This document shows positions 49,000-56,878 of a DNA stretch of 56,878 nucleotides, one piece after another. Origin of the DNA: JBMONI01 sp049324575 (GTDB taxonomy: Bacteria; Omnitrophota; Omnitrophia; Omnitrophales; Aquincolibacteriaceae); the NCBI GenBank assembly GCA_049324575.1, contig JBMONI010000020.1, positions 1-56,878 on the forward strand. The letters are read 5' to 3'. A program made the position numbers and the translations under genes. The notes below the pieces were generated by a model. That model did no database searches. It was not told the origin of the DNA and was given only the letters and a program-made list of their open reading frames with translations. Position 1 is the stretch's first letter. Every line of letters starts with the position of its first letter.

Positions 49000-49809
49000 A
49001 TGGAAGAAAGAGTTTCTATCCAGGCGCGCATTGAGAAAGCCGCTGCGCTTGAGCGGCAGGGACATGAATATCGCGCGCAGTCGAAGATCCACGAGGCTTT
49101 CAGGGCTTTCGATGAGGCGGGACATCTTTACCGTTCGGTGGGGGATCATCTGAAGGCCTCGGTTTGCTTTGCCTCGGCCGGGACTTGTTGGAATATCCAT
49201 ACCGGCTGGCAGCCTCTGCAACGTGCTGCATTGCGCCATCAAATGGCGGCCGAAGAGGCTATGAAAGCCAGCAGCTATGACTACGCGAACTCCCTTTTCC
49301 AGGATGCCGCGCTGTTGTTCGAAAAGGAAGGGGATTTCTCGGCTTATTCAAACTGTTATATCAAGTCCAAAGTCGCATGGCGCAAACATCTCTGGGCAAT
49401 CGTGTTTGGCAGCAGAGCGGGTGACGTTTGCAGCGATCCCAGGCATCGATCGTTTGGCGAGCGAGTGACCGCTTTTTTGAAATGCATCTTCAGTTTGGCC
49501 AGCTATCTGCTCTGGGGACACGGGGAGAAACCCTTTCGGACCTCTGGGTGGGCGCTTCTTGTGATCGCTGGTGCGACCGCGTATTATGACCGTACGGGGC
49601 TGCTGGTGAGTTCGGGAGGGGAGCGGATCGGTGACTTCTTCAGTGCGCTTTATTTCAGTGTGGTGACCTATACGACTGTTGGGTATGGCGATCTGCTAGC
49701 GCTTGAGGGGGCGCGATGGGTTGCCTGTTTCGAAGCTTTGGCCGGGATCGTCCTGACACCGCTTTTTTTGATCTCGTTGAGCCGCCGCTACCTTCGCATG
49801 TCACGCTGA
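49000..49809 (+). CDS. Two-helix potassium channel with N-terminal TPR/SNAP-like domain
   Basis: Protein of 269 residues. Residues 1-135 are helical repeats resembling TPR or alpha-SNAP (ALERQGHEYRAQSKIHEAFR, AFDEAGHLYRSVGDHLKASV, ALLFEKEGDFSAYSNCYIKS). The C-terminal part has an inner helix (about 180-200), a pore loop with selectivity filter TTVGYGD near 225-231, and a second helix (about 240-262). This is a KcsA/Ion_trans_2-like pore with a cytoplasmic repeat domain at the N-terminus instead of the usual C-terminal RCK. The regulatory ligand is unknown. The start lacks a ribosome site and may be leaderless. Confidence 0.85.
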   Translation: MEERVSIQARIEKAAALERQGHEYRAQSKIHEAFRAFDEAGHLYRSVGDHLKASVCFASAGTCWNIHTGWQPLQRAALRHQMAAEEAMKASSYDYANSLFQDAALLFEKEGDFSAYSNCYIKSKVAWRKHLWAIVFGSRAGDVCSDPRHRSFGERVTAFLKCIFSLASYLLWGHGEKPFRTSGWALLVIAGATAYYDRTGLLVSSGGERIGDFFSALYFSVVTYTTVGYGDLLALEGARWVACFEALAGIVLTPLFLISLSRRYLRMSR

Positions 49810-50011
49810 GAAAGAAAGCCATTAGCGATGAAGCCATGGGGTGCGCGGCCTTATGAAAATCTTCAATCGATATATGCGGCTCGGTTCTTTCTGCTAACGC
49901 CTGATTTTGTGTCGGCCTCCTCTTGCACCGTTGTTTATAATTGATTCGGCATTTTTTCCGGGGTAAGATACCCGCCCTGGAAGAAGCCATTTTTTAAGGA
50001 GGATCCAAGGG

Positions 50012-50200
50012 ATGATGAAACCTTCGCAATGCCCGTTCTGCGGCCGGGTGGTCGACCGTGAAATGCTGGCGGCCGGTGTTTGCAGTGAATGCGGCGCCGA
50101 GCTTGAGGAGAATGAAACGGAAGAGCGGGAACGCGGGGATCTTTTGGAAGAGGACGACGAGGACGGTAAATCCCGCCGGGAGGATGAAGAAGACCTCTGA
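50012..50200 (+). CDS. Small zinc-ribbon protein with acidic tail
   Basis: Protein of 62 residues. CPFCG and CSECG form a four-cysteine zinc ribbon in the first 30 residues. The remainder is a highly acidic tail (ENETEERERGDLLEEDDEDG). A strong AAGGAGG (49996-50002) supports ATG 50012. The function is unknown; such ribbons often bind nucleic acid or partner proteins. Confidence 0.75.
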   Translation: MMKPSQCPFCGRVVDREMLAAGVCSECGAELEENETEERERGDLLEEDDEDGKSRREDEEDL

Positions 50201-50340
50201 CCCGTTTTGCCTTGCGTGCGTTCTTTCGCCTGCTTTGGGCGGAAATCGTTTTGATGAATAAACCGGGATCCCCTCCCGTCTAAGAGAAAAAAAGATCCCA
50301 CGTTCGTTTTTTGTTCCCCTAACCAGAAAGGAGCCATAAG

Positions 50341-50820
50341 ATGGCAAAGAAAATAGCGATGTTCGTCGCATTGGTCATGCTTCTTTCCGCAACGCATGTT
50401 TGGGCGGAAGAAGGGGCCAAAAAGCCCTGGTGGCAGTTCGGCAAGGCCAAGCGAGCTGAGATCAAAGAAGCTCATAAGGCCCGGCATCAGGAAATGAAAA
50501 AGAACCGGGAAGAGTTCCGCGAGGAAGCCAAGGAGGCTCGGAAGGCATGGAAGGACATGACGCCGGAGGAGCGAAAAACGGCTGAAGAGGAGCTCAAAGC
50601 CAAACGGGAAGCGTTCAAGACCGAGCAGGCCGCGACCCGGGATGAATGGAAAAAGAAAAGAGAAGAGATGAGGGCCGAAACGAAGGCTGAGATCGAAAAG
50701 AAGAGAGAAGAATGGAAGCAAAAGCAAGGCAAAGCCGAAGAAGCAGCTTCCGAAGGAACGGCCGTGACCGAAACCACGGCGACGGAAGCGGCCGAGGCGG
50801 TCGAAACGGCAGTTCAGTAG
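50341..50820 (+). CDS. Exported charged coiled-coil protein
   Basis: Protein of 159 residues. A clear signal peptide (cleaved after VWA, residue 22) precedes a very charged, almost continuous helix (residues 35-130) rich in Lys, Glu, Arg and Ala, and a Thr/Glu/Ala tail. KPWWQFGKAKRAEIKEAH follows the signal. No domain is recognised. It could be a periplasmic chaperone-like or stress protein, but this is guesswork. AAAGGAG precedes the ATG and a strong terminator follows, indicating a single-gene unit. Confidence 0.78.
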   Translation: MAKKIAMFVALVMLLSATHVWAEEGAKKPWWQFGKAKRAEIKEAHKARHQEMKKNREEFREEAKEARKAWKDMTPEERKTAEEELKAKREAFKTEQAATRDEWKKKREEMRAETKAEIEKKREEWKQKQGKAEEAASEGTAVTETTATEAAEAVETAVQ

Positions 50821-50843
50821 ATCCTGTCCGTTATGTTTCTGCA

Positions 50844-50878
50844 AGAGGGCGGCTGAAACCAGCCGCCCTCTTTTTTTT
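50844..50878 (+). terminator. Rho-independent terminator
   Basis: An 11-bp perfect stem AGAGGGCGGCT / AGCCGCCCTCT with loop GAAACC is followed by at least seven T residues, 24 bases after the coiled-coil gene. Confidence 0.95.
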
Positions 50879-51003
50879 CATGGGATCCCGCCTCGGGGCC
50901 TTGATTTCTGAGGTGTCTATGGAAGCGGAGGCCCAGGGACCTGCTCCAATCTTGCCTCTTGAAAGCCTCTTTCCATCCTTTATAATCGCAGGCGGAGCGT
51001 TCC

Positions 51004-51747
51004 ATGAATATCCGCGGCAAAACCATCCTTATTACCGGAGCCGCCGAGCGAATCGGCCGCGCGATCGCGCTTGCGATTGCCAAATACGGCGCGACCATCC
51101 TCATTCACTACAATCGTTCGCATACAGCGGCGCAGGCGCTTAAACGCGAGATCCAGAGCATGGGGTATGAGGCGGAGTGTCTGCAGGCGGATTTCAGCAG
51201 GAAGAACTTTGCGAAAATCCTGCGGGTTTTTCTCGAGGATCTTGGAAGATTTCACCGGCCCGTCGATATTTTGATCAATAACGCCTCGGTTTTTGCTCCG
51301 GCCCCGCTCGAAACCCTTAGCGAAAAGGATTGGGACAGCACTTTGAATATCAACCTCAAGGCGCCTTTTTTGCTGGCGGCGGAACTGGGCAAGAGGATGA
51401 AGGCCCGGCGGTCCGGCAAAATCATCAACATTGTCGATTCCTCTTTGGGCCGCCCGCCAGTCCGCTATTTGCCTTATGCGGTCGCCAAAGCGGGCCTCCA
51501 TGCCGCGACGGTGGGTCTTGCGCGGGCCCTGGCCCCTTATGTCCAGGTCAACAGCATTGCGCCAGGGCCCATCCTGCCGGTCCGGGGAGCCAGCGCGAAG
51601 CAGAACCGTCTTGCGGCGGAGCGGACGCTTCTGAAAAAGTTCGGGAGTCCCGCGGATATCGTGGCGGCGGTCCAATTCCTGGTGCAGGGGACCGATTTTG
51701 TGACCGGGGCGCTGATTCCGGTCGATGGAGGAAGCGCGGTCGCGTGA
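51004..51747 (+). CDS. Short-chain dehydrogenase, pteridine-reductase-like
   Basis: NADPH-dependent reductase of 247 residues. The cofactor loop TGAAERIGRAIAL with Arg in the loop, NNASVFAPAPL, and the Tyr-Lys pair in YAVAKAGL are typical of PTR1/FolM-like pteridine reductases. PGPILPV and VDGGSAVA are also family-like. It may reduce dihydropterin or dihydrofolate. The next gene is a 6-pyruvoyl/6-carboxy-tetrahydropterin synthase, supporting a pterin role. A generic 3-oxoacyl reductase is the alternative. Confidence 0.78.
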   Translation: MNIRGKTILITGAAERIGRAIALAIAKYGATILIHYNRSHTAAQALKREIQSMGYEAECLQADFSRKNFAKILRVFLEDLGRFHRPVDILINNASVFAPAPLETLSEKDWDSTLNINLKAPFLLAAELGKRMKARRSGKIINIVDSSLGRPPVRYLPYAVAKAGLHAATVGLARALAPYVQVNSIAPGPILPVRGASAKQNRLAAERTLLKKFGSPADIVAAVQFLVQGTDFVTGALIPVDGGSAVA

Positions 51748-52154
51748 ATCCCATGTTCAAGATCGAACGAAAGATCCATTTTAGCTATGGGCATCGGATC
51801 ATGAAGCACGAGGGCCACTGTTCCCATCTGCACGGTCACAACGGCCGGGTCCATATCGAGATCGCGAGCGAAAAACTAGACGCGCTGGACCGCGTGATGG
51901 ATTTTTCCAGGATCCGCGACTCGATCGGACGGTGGATCGATGGCGAGTTAGACCACAAAATGATTCTTTGGGAAGAGGACCCGCTGGCTTCGGTCCTTCA
52001 GCAGGCCGGCGAACCGGTGGTCCTGATGAAAGAAAATCCTACGGCGGAAGCCATGGCCCGGTGGATCTTTCGCGAGGCGCGCCGCATGGGACTTCCAGTC
52101 ACGAAGGTGTCTTTCTGGGAAACGGAGCACTCATGCGGCATGTATGAAGAATAG
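51744..52154 (+). CDS. queD: 6-carboxytetrahydropterin synthase QueD-like
   Basis: Converts dihydroneopterin triphosphate to 6-carboxytetrahydropterin in queuosine synthesis, or to the pyruvoyl product. Zinc ligands are in HFSYGHRI and HLHGHNG, with the catalytic Cys in GHCSHLHGH. MDFSRIRD, LDHKMIL, NPTAEAMARWIF and ETEHSCGMYEE complete the family set. The GTG at 51744 overlaps the upstream stop and has GGAGGA 11 bases before it; ATG 51753 is the alternative. Queuosine partners queC and queE are not in the window. Confidence 0.88.
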   Translation: MNPMFKIERKIHFSYGHRIMKHEGHCSHLHGHNGRVHIEIASEKLDALDRVMDFSRIRDSIGRWIDGELDHKMILWEEDPLASVLQQAGEPVVLMKENPTAEAMARWIFREARRMGLPVTKVSFWETEHSCGMYEE

Positions 52155-55100
52155 GACCCTCCTCGTCGGCCCTGCCGGCTCCGGCAAGACCCACACCCTT
52201 CTTGACGAATTCCACCGCGAACTTCAGACCTCTTCGACCCCGCTTTCCGCGGACAGTTTTTTTCTTCTTCCTTCGGCCGAACACGTGGGCCGCATCGCTT
52301 CGCGGATCATCCAGCGCGGGATCCCCGGTTTTTTTCACCGCCGTGTGACGACTTTTAGCCGCTTGATCGAGGAGCTTTTCTCCGGCGGGGAGGGGGCTTT
52401 CGCGACGAGTGTCCAGCGCTATTTGATCCTGAAAGAAGTGCTCGAAAAGAAAAGCGGTCCTTTTTTCGGCCCCGTCAAGAGCGCGCCGGGTTTTATCCAC
52501 CGCCTGCTTTCTTTTATTTCCGAGCTCAAAGAATCCCGGGTCCGGGCGCCTCTTTTCAGAGAAAAAATGAAGGTTCTTGGAAAAGAGGTCCCGGAATTCG
52601 GGGACAAGTACAAGGAACTGGCCGATCTCTATGATCAGTATGAAAAAACGCTCGCGGAACACGGATTGAAAGACCGTCAAGACCTGCTTTTTTCGGCTGA
52701 GATGTTTCAGCCGCCCGCGAGACGTTTTAAAAAGATATGGATCGACGGGTTCTACGATTTTTCGGGTCTTCAGTTCGCCTATCTTGAAAAACTTCTGGCC
52801 GTGACGGACGAGGTCACTATGACCCTGACCCTGGACCCTGCGCGGGAACGCGAACCCCTTTTCCGGCCTCTCCTTGAAACGCAAAAAAACCTCATGGGGC
52901 TCGGCTTTCAAGTGCGTGAAATCAAAAGGTTGTCTTCGGTCCGAGTTTTCTCGCCGGCCCTTGCGGCGATCGAGGCCGGACTTTTTACGTCCGGGGAGTC
53001 CCCGGCGGCGCTTTCTGCGGACGGCGTCGAGATCTTTGAAGCGGTCGGACTCGAGGGCGAGGTCGAAATGATCGCGCGCACGATCGAGCGGATGATGAAA
53101 CAAGGGGATCACCGCTTCAGCGATTTTGCCGTCCTGCTCAGACGGATCGGCGACTATCAGCCTGTGATCCGTTCGGTCTTTTCTCGCTACACAATTCCTG
53201 TTGAGATCCATGAGCGCGAACGTCTTTCCTGTGCGCCTGCGATTCAGGCCATCAGCGGCCTTCTTCGCATTTTTTGCGACGGGTGGAAACGGGAGGACTT
53301 GATGGGATTTCTCCGGTCCTCTTATGTGCGCTCGCTCGGGGACGCGGCGAAGGTCTCTGCGGAGATCTGCGCACTTGAGCACCGGGCGATCGTTCAAGGA
53401 ATCTTCGAAGGAAGGACGGCCTGGACGGCTTTTGGGGGCGGCGATGCCGGAAAGGGGGCCGGGGAAGCGGTCTTTGGCTTGTTGGCGTCCGTGGAGGACG
53501 AATTAAGGGGTGCGGGAAGCTCCGAAGCGTTCATCGAATGCCTGCGCCGCCATGTGTTCAAAACCTTCGGAATCTTTGAAAGGGCCGATGGGTTCACCGA
53601 TGTCATCCGGCGGGATGCCGCCGCTGAGTGCCGTTTTGAGACGGTACTCGAGGAGATCGAACTCTCTTTCCGTCGCGGCTGTCAGACACCCGTCATCACG
53701 CTTGAAGCGTTCGCGGAAAGGTTCTTCCGCCTGGTCGAGCTCGACCTTTTCTCACTGCATGAACGCGGGACCAACAAGGTTCAGGTTTACGACGTATCCC
53801 TTGCGCGGCAAAAGGAATACCGCGTGGTTTTCCTGGCGGGACTGCTTGAGAAACACTTTCCCGTTCAATTCCGCGAAGACGCGCTTTTGTCCGATGCCGA
53901 ACGGAAGCTCTTCAATCGCGGATCCTCCCTTTGGCTTGAAGAGAAGCTCGCGCAGCAGGCGACCGAACGATATCTTTTTTATCTCGCGGTCACGCGGGCG
54001 CGAGAAAAGCTTTTTTTGAGCTATCCCTATACCGATCTCGACGGAAACGAGGAACTGCCTTCCTACTATGTGGAAGAAGTCCGCAGGGTCTTTGGAGCTT
54101 CCGAGCCCGCGGTGCGCCGGCAGGAGCTATCCCGGCCCTATCCGGGGATCGAGCAGGCGGTCAATGAGCATGAGCTTGAGATAGCGCTTCTGGGAAGCCT
54201 TGCAGCGGGTCCCCGAGAAAACTCCGAAGAGGAACGGATAGCGGTCGTTTTGCTGAATGAACTTTTGAAGCGTCCTGCGAGCCGTGAGCGGTTTTGCCGG
54301 GCCTTTTATGAGATTCCAAGCGCTTTAACCGACCCGCGCATCCGCGCCTTGGGGGTCTTTTTGCGCGATCCGATGAGCGCATCCCGTTTTGAAGATTACG
54401 CCAAATGCCCTTTTGCTTATTACGCCGAGCGGGTGTTGCAACTTAAAGATCCCGAAGAGGACCTGAATGCGGCGACGCGGGGAACGGTCCTGCATGAAGT
54501 CCTTGAAGCTTGTTTCAACGACTGGAGCCGGGACAAGACTTGGGGGCGCGATCTTGACCGGGCGGTCCGATCGGCAAAAGACCATCTCGAGGCGACGCTC
54601 AAAAAGCATTCTTTTCGTTATGAGAAACTTTTCCAAAAGGCGCTCGAGCGCGAAGATCTCGAGCGCATTCTTGAACATTTCTTGCTCCGGGAACTGGAGC
54701 GTCTCGCCGAAGCGCCTTTCCGGCCGAGTCAATTCGAATGGAGTTTTGGCGACAAGGGGGACCGGGCCGGGCCATTGGAATTTTCCGGCGAAGGCCGGAA
54801 GATCCGTTTACGAGGGAGGGCCGATCGCGTGGACGTTGATTCCTCCGGCAAACTGGCCATCGTCATGGATTATAAGACCAATGCGATTTTTAAAAAGAAA
54901 ACGCTGGCCTCCGGAATTGCGCTCCAGCTTCCTTTGTACCTTTTGGCCGTTGAGAAATGGCTCGGACTCAAGCCGGTGGCGGGGCTCATCTACAATTTGC
55001 AAAAGGCGCGATTGAATGGATTCTACCATGAAGACCATAAGGGGCTTTTCCCGGAAGCCTCTTCCCAGGCGCCATTCTATTCCGAAGAGGAATTCCGGGA

Positions 55101-55296
55101 GGTCCTCGACCTCGCGCGGCGTTTTGTCCTTCGCTTTGCTGCGGACATGGAAGCGATGGCGATCCCGGTCAAGCCGCGCGAATGCCGGGATGGATGCTCT
55201 TTTGCGGCGGTCTGCCGCATCGAGAAATGGAAGATACCGTATTTCAAATTGGAGCATGAACGGGAGGACGCGGCGTGGCGGAAACGATCAGCCTGA
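52144..55296 (+). CDS. addB: AddB-like helicase-nuclease subunit B
   Basis: Subunit of the AddAB double-strand-break resection complex. The protein of 1,050 residues has Walker A GPAGSGKT at residues 9-16. Degenerate helicase regions include VTTFSRLIEELF, FYDFSGLQFAYLEKL and YLFYLAVTRAREKLF. The C-terminal PD-(D/E)XK nuclease has GRADRVDV and VMDYKTN near 895-920. Iron-sulfur cysteines are at KCPFAYYAE (near 754) and CRDGCSFAAVC (near 1015-1025). The start overlaps queD by 11 bases and the stop overlaps the addA start. Confidence 0.9.
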   Translation: MKNRTLLVGPAGSGKTHTLLDEFHRELQTSSTPLSADSFFLLPSAEHVGRIASRIIQRGIPGFFHRRVTTFSRLIEELFSGGEGAFATSVQRYLILKEVLEKKSGPFFGPVKSAPGFIHRLLSFISELKESRVRAPLFREKMKVLGKEVPEFGDKYKELADLYDQYEKTLAEHGLKDRQDLLFSAEMFQPPARRFKKIWIDGFYDFSGLQFAYLEKLLAVTDEVTMTLTLDPAREREPLFRPLLETQKNLMGLGFQVREIKRLSSVRVFSPALAAIEAGLFTSGESPAALSADGVEIFEAVGLEGEVEMIARTIERMMKQGDHRFSDFAVLLRRIGDYQPVIRSVFSRYTIPVEIHERERLSCAPAIQAISGLLRIFCDGWKREDLMGFLRSSYVRSLGDAAKVSAEICALEHRAIVQGIFEGRTAWTAFGGGDAGKGAGEAVFGLLASVEDELRGAGSSEAFIECLRRHVFKTFGIFERADGFTDVIRRDAAAECRFETVLEEIELSFRRGCQTPVITLEAFAERFFRLVELDLFSLHERGTNKVQVYDVSLARQKEYRVVFLAGLLEKHFPVQFREDALLSDAERKLFNRGSSLWLEEKLAQQATERYLFYLAVTRAREKLFLSYPYTDLDGNEELPSYYVEEVRRVFGASEPAVRRQELSRPYPGIEQAVNEHELEIALLGSLAAGPRENSEEERIAVVLLNELLKRPASRERFCRAFYEIPSALTDPRIRALGVFLRDPMSASRFEDYAKCPFAYYAERVLQLKDPEEDLNAATRGTVLHEVLEACFNDWSRDKTWGRDLDRAVRSAKDHLEATLKKHSFRYEKLFQKALEREDLERILEHFLLRELERLAEAPFRPSQFEWSFGDKGDRAGPLEFSGEGRKIRLRGRADRVDVDSSGKLAIVMDYKTNAIFKKKTLASGIALQLPLYLLAVEKWLGLKPVAGLIYNLQKARLNGFYHEDHKGLFPEASSQAPFYSEEEFREVLDLARRFVLRFAADMEAMAIPVKPRECRDGCSFAAVCRIEKWKIPYFKLEHEREDAAWRKRSA

Positions 55297-56878
55297 ATGA
55301 AGACCAGAAGCGCGCGGTGACCTTTTCGGGGCGGAACCTTCTTGTTTCGGCGGGTGCCGGGACGGGGAAGACGCGCGTTCTCGTGGAAAGGTTTTTGTAT
55401 TTTGTGACCGAGCAGCGGGTCCCGGTCGACCGGATCCTGGCCTTGACCTATACGGAAAAGGCCGCCAATGAAATGAGGTCCCGCATTCAAAAACGCTTGC
55501 GCGAACTGGGACGCGAAGAAGACCTCCGCGGACTGGAGTCTGCCTATATTTCCACGATCCATGCTTTCTGCGCCCGGCTTTTGAAAGAACACCCGGTCGA
55601 GGCCGGTGTGGATCCGGAGTTCCGCGTCGCGGAAGAGGAGACCGCGGATTTTTTGATCGCGCAAAGCATGGCCGAGGTGTGCGAAAGTCTCTGCGGTACC
55701 GACCGGGAAATCTTTGACCTCCTTCGCGCTTTCGGTCAGGAAAAGATCACCCACGGGATCCTGAAGGTCCTGACGGCCGCAAAGCGGGAGGCCAGGACCT
55801 TGGAAGAATATTTTGCGGTTTATCCCGCGGCTTCTCCCGGAAAAAAGACCTTCGAGAAGGTCTCTTCGCTTCTGCGGGAGCTGGGAGCCGAGGACCGGAT
55901 CCCGGACTGGGAGGTTTTTTTAAAGGACGAGGACTGGGATTGGAAAAAGATCACGGACTACAAAAACTGGCAGAAGGGATTTTCAAGGAACAAGAAGACG
56001 CCGTGGCCGGAGGTCAAAGAGCTTGTCCGGGAGCTTCTTGAGCTTCGCCTCTTTCCGCACGTCCTGCGGTCGCGGAAAGTCTTCGAGAGACTCGCCATTG
56101 CGTTCGAAGCGCATTATGAGAAAAAAAAGAACGAGCAGGGGCTGCTCGATTTCGAAGACTTGCAGGTGCGTGCGCTGCGCATGCTGGAACGGCCGGACAA
56201 GGCTTCCCGGCGCCTTTACGGCGACCTGCGAAAGAAATTCAACCAGGTCCTGGTCGACGAATTTCAGGACACCGACCCGCTTCAGCTTCGTTTGATCGAA
56301 ACGATCTCCTCCGGGACCAACCTGCTTCTGGTGGGAGATTACAAGCAATCCATTTACCGCTTTCGCGGAGCGGAGCCGTCCCTTTTTCTTGCCCAAGAGC
56401 GGCGCTACCGCAAACAAGATGCGGGGGAACGGATGACGCTTGCGAAGAATTTCCGAAGCCGGCCGGAGGTGCTGGAATTCGTGAACGGTTTGTTCGGACG
56501 TCTGTGGGGCGGGGCCGGGACGTTTTATGAGCCGCTTGAGGCGGTGCGGGAGGGTTGGGGGAAAACGGCGGTTGAATCGATCGTGATCGAAGCGGAAGAA
56601 GAAGAGGACGAGAGTCTCGATGCCGGACGGATGCGGGAAGCGGAAGCGATCGCGCGCCGGATCCTTGCTTTGACCGAGGAAGGGGTGGATTACGGGGAGA
56701 TAGCGGTACTTTTTCCGGCCGTTTCCCAGCTGGGGATCTACGAACAGGCGTTCCGTCAGCACGGGATCCCGTATTACGCGGTTTCGGGTCGCGGGTTTTA
56801 TCATCAGCCGGAGATCCGCGATATCACGAGCTATCTTTCGTTTCTTGAGGATCCGGCCCGGGATGTGGCCGTGGCGGC
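55275..56878 (+). CDS. addA: AddA-like helicase-nuclease subunit A (3' partial)
   Basis: UvrD-type helicase/nuclease that runs off the right edge, with about 534 residues visible. The GTG at 55275 has GGAGGA eight bases upstream and starts inside the addB 3' end. The Q motif LNEDQKRAV, Walker A SAGAGTGKT (near 25-33), LALTYTEKAANEM, STIHAFCARLL, Walker B LVDEFQDTD (near 326-334), GDYKQSIYRFRGA and LAKNFRSRPEV are the superfamily 1 motifs. Only helicase motifs are reached, so the C-terminal nuclease domain of AddA is outside the window. Confidence 0.92.
   Translation, partial: MAETISLNEDQKRAVTFSGRNLLVSAGAGTGKTRVLVERFLYFVTEQRVPVDRILALTYTEKAANEMRSRIQKRLRELGREEDLRGLESAYISTIHAFCARLLKEHPVEAGVDPEFRVAEEETADFLIAQSMAEVCESLCGTDREIFDLLRAFGQEKITHGILKVLTAAKREARTLEEYFAVYPAASPGKKTFEKVSSLLRELGAEDRIPDWEVFLKDEDWDWKKITDYKNWQKGFSRNKKTPWPEVKELVRELLELRLFPHVLRSRKVFERLAIAFEAHYEKKKNEQGLLDFEDLQVRALRMLERPDKASRRLYGDLRKKFNQVLVDEFQDTDPLQLRLIETISSGTNLLLVGDYKQSIYRFRGAEPSLFLAQERRYRKQDAGERMTLAKNFRSRPEVLEFVNGLFGRLWGGAGTFYEPLEAVREGWGKTAVESIVIEAEEEEDESLDAGRMREAEAIARRILALTEEGVDYGEIAVLFPAVSQLGIYEQAFRQHGIPYYAVSGRGFYHQPEIRDITSYLSFLEDPARDVAVA

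Noticed and set aside
1..56878. tRNA, rRNA or transposase genes
   Set aside because: Reading the gaps on both strands showed no convincing cloverleaf or T-loop consensus, no rRNA-like stretch and no transposase or integrase motifs.

Overview
The window is a GC-rich, almost entirely plus-strand bacterial chromosome segment. The organism is probably a member of the Omnitrophota (PVC superphylum). That is inferred from a 3,166-residue secreted protein punctuated by RAExR motifs, an MSHA-like pilus locus, futalosine-route menaquinone synthesis and abundant small palindromic repeats. No rRNA or tRNA gene was seen that would settle it.

Region 1 (1-12.1 kb) is a type IV pilus/type II secretion locus: a pilin-like protein cut by the window edge, assembly ATPase, inner-membrane platform, major MSHA-like pilin with its own promoter and terminator, a fused PilM-PilN protein, PilO, two PilP/GspB-like proteins, an ExeA/MshM AAA ATPase, a secretin, a small exported coiled-coil protein and a lipoprotein. 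A convergent pilT retraction ATPase follows. The secretin-to-lipoprotein genes overlap by a few bases and probably act as one machine.

Region 2 (12.3-28.2 kb) is metabolic and housekeeping: a fused AhbA/AhbB-like siroheme decarboxylase relative, then thiC, nadA, ispG and mqnE (four Fe-S enzymes in a row), a DUF4438 protein, greA, a DUF1189 membrane protein, a minus-strand pair (medium-chain dehydrogenase, EamA transporter), endonuclease III, a membrane diguanylate cyclase, thioredoxin, a radical SAM protein, a LacD-type aldolase and an aldo/keto reductase.

Region 3 (28.2-38.2 kb) is an AT-rich promoter region and one giant open reading frame. The product has an N-terminal signal peptide, a TraB/Tiki-like domain, several membrane-spanning modules, an internal Tat-type lipoprotein signal and a macro-like domain. 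Ten RAExR motifs separate the modules. Two palindromic DNA elements have inserted in frame. This is the most unusual object in the window.

Region 4 (38.2-56.9 kb) contains MoeB-rhodanese, an AsmA-like protein, a lipoprotein, Era, a PanE-type reductase whose C-terminus is supplied by a palindromic repeat, a HAD phosphatase, HtpX, a 7Fe-type ferredoxin, a P-loop/dCMP deaminase fusion, IspH, glutaredoxin, a TPR-like potassium channel, small zinc-ribbon and coiled-coil proteins, a pteridine-reductase/QueD pair, and an addBA recombination nuclease-helicase operon that runs off the right edge. At least six kinds of short palindromic or duplicated repeats lie in the gaps. No CRISPR array, integrase, transposase or prophage gene was seen.
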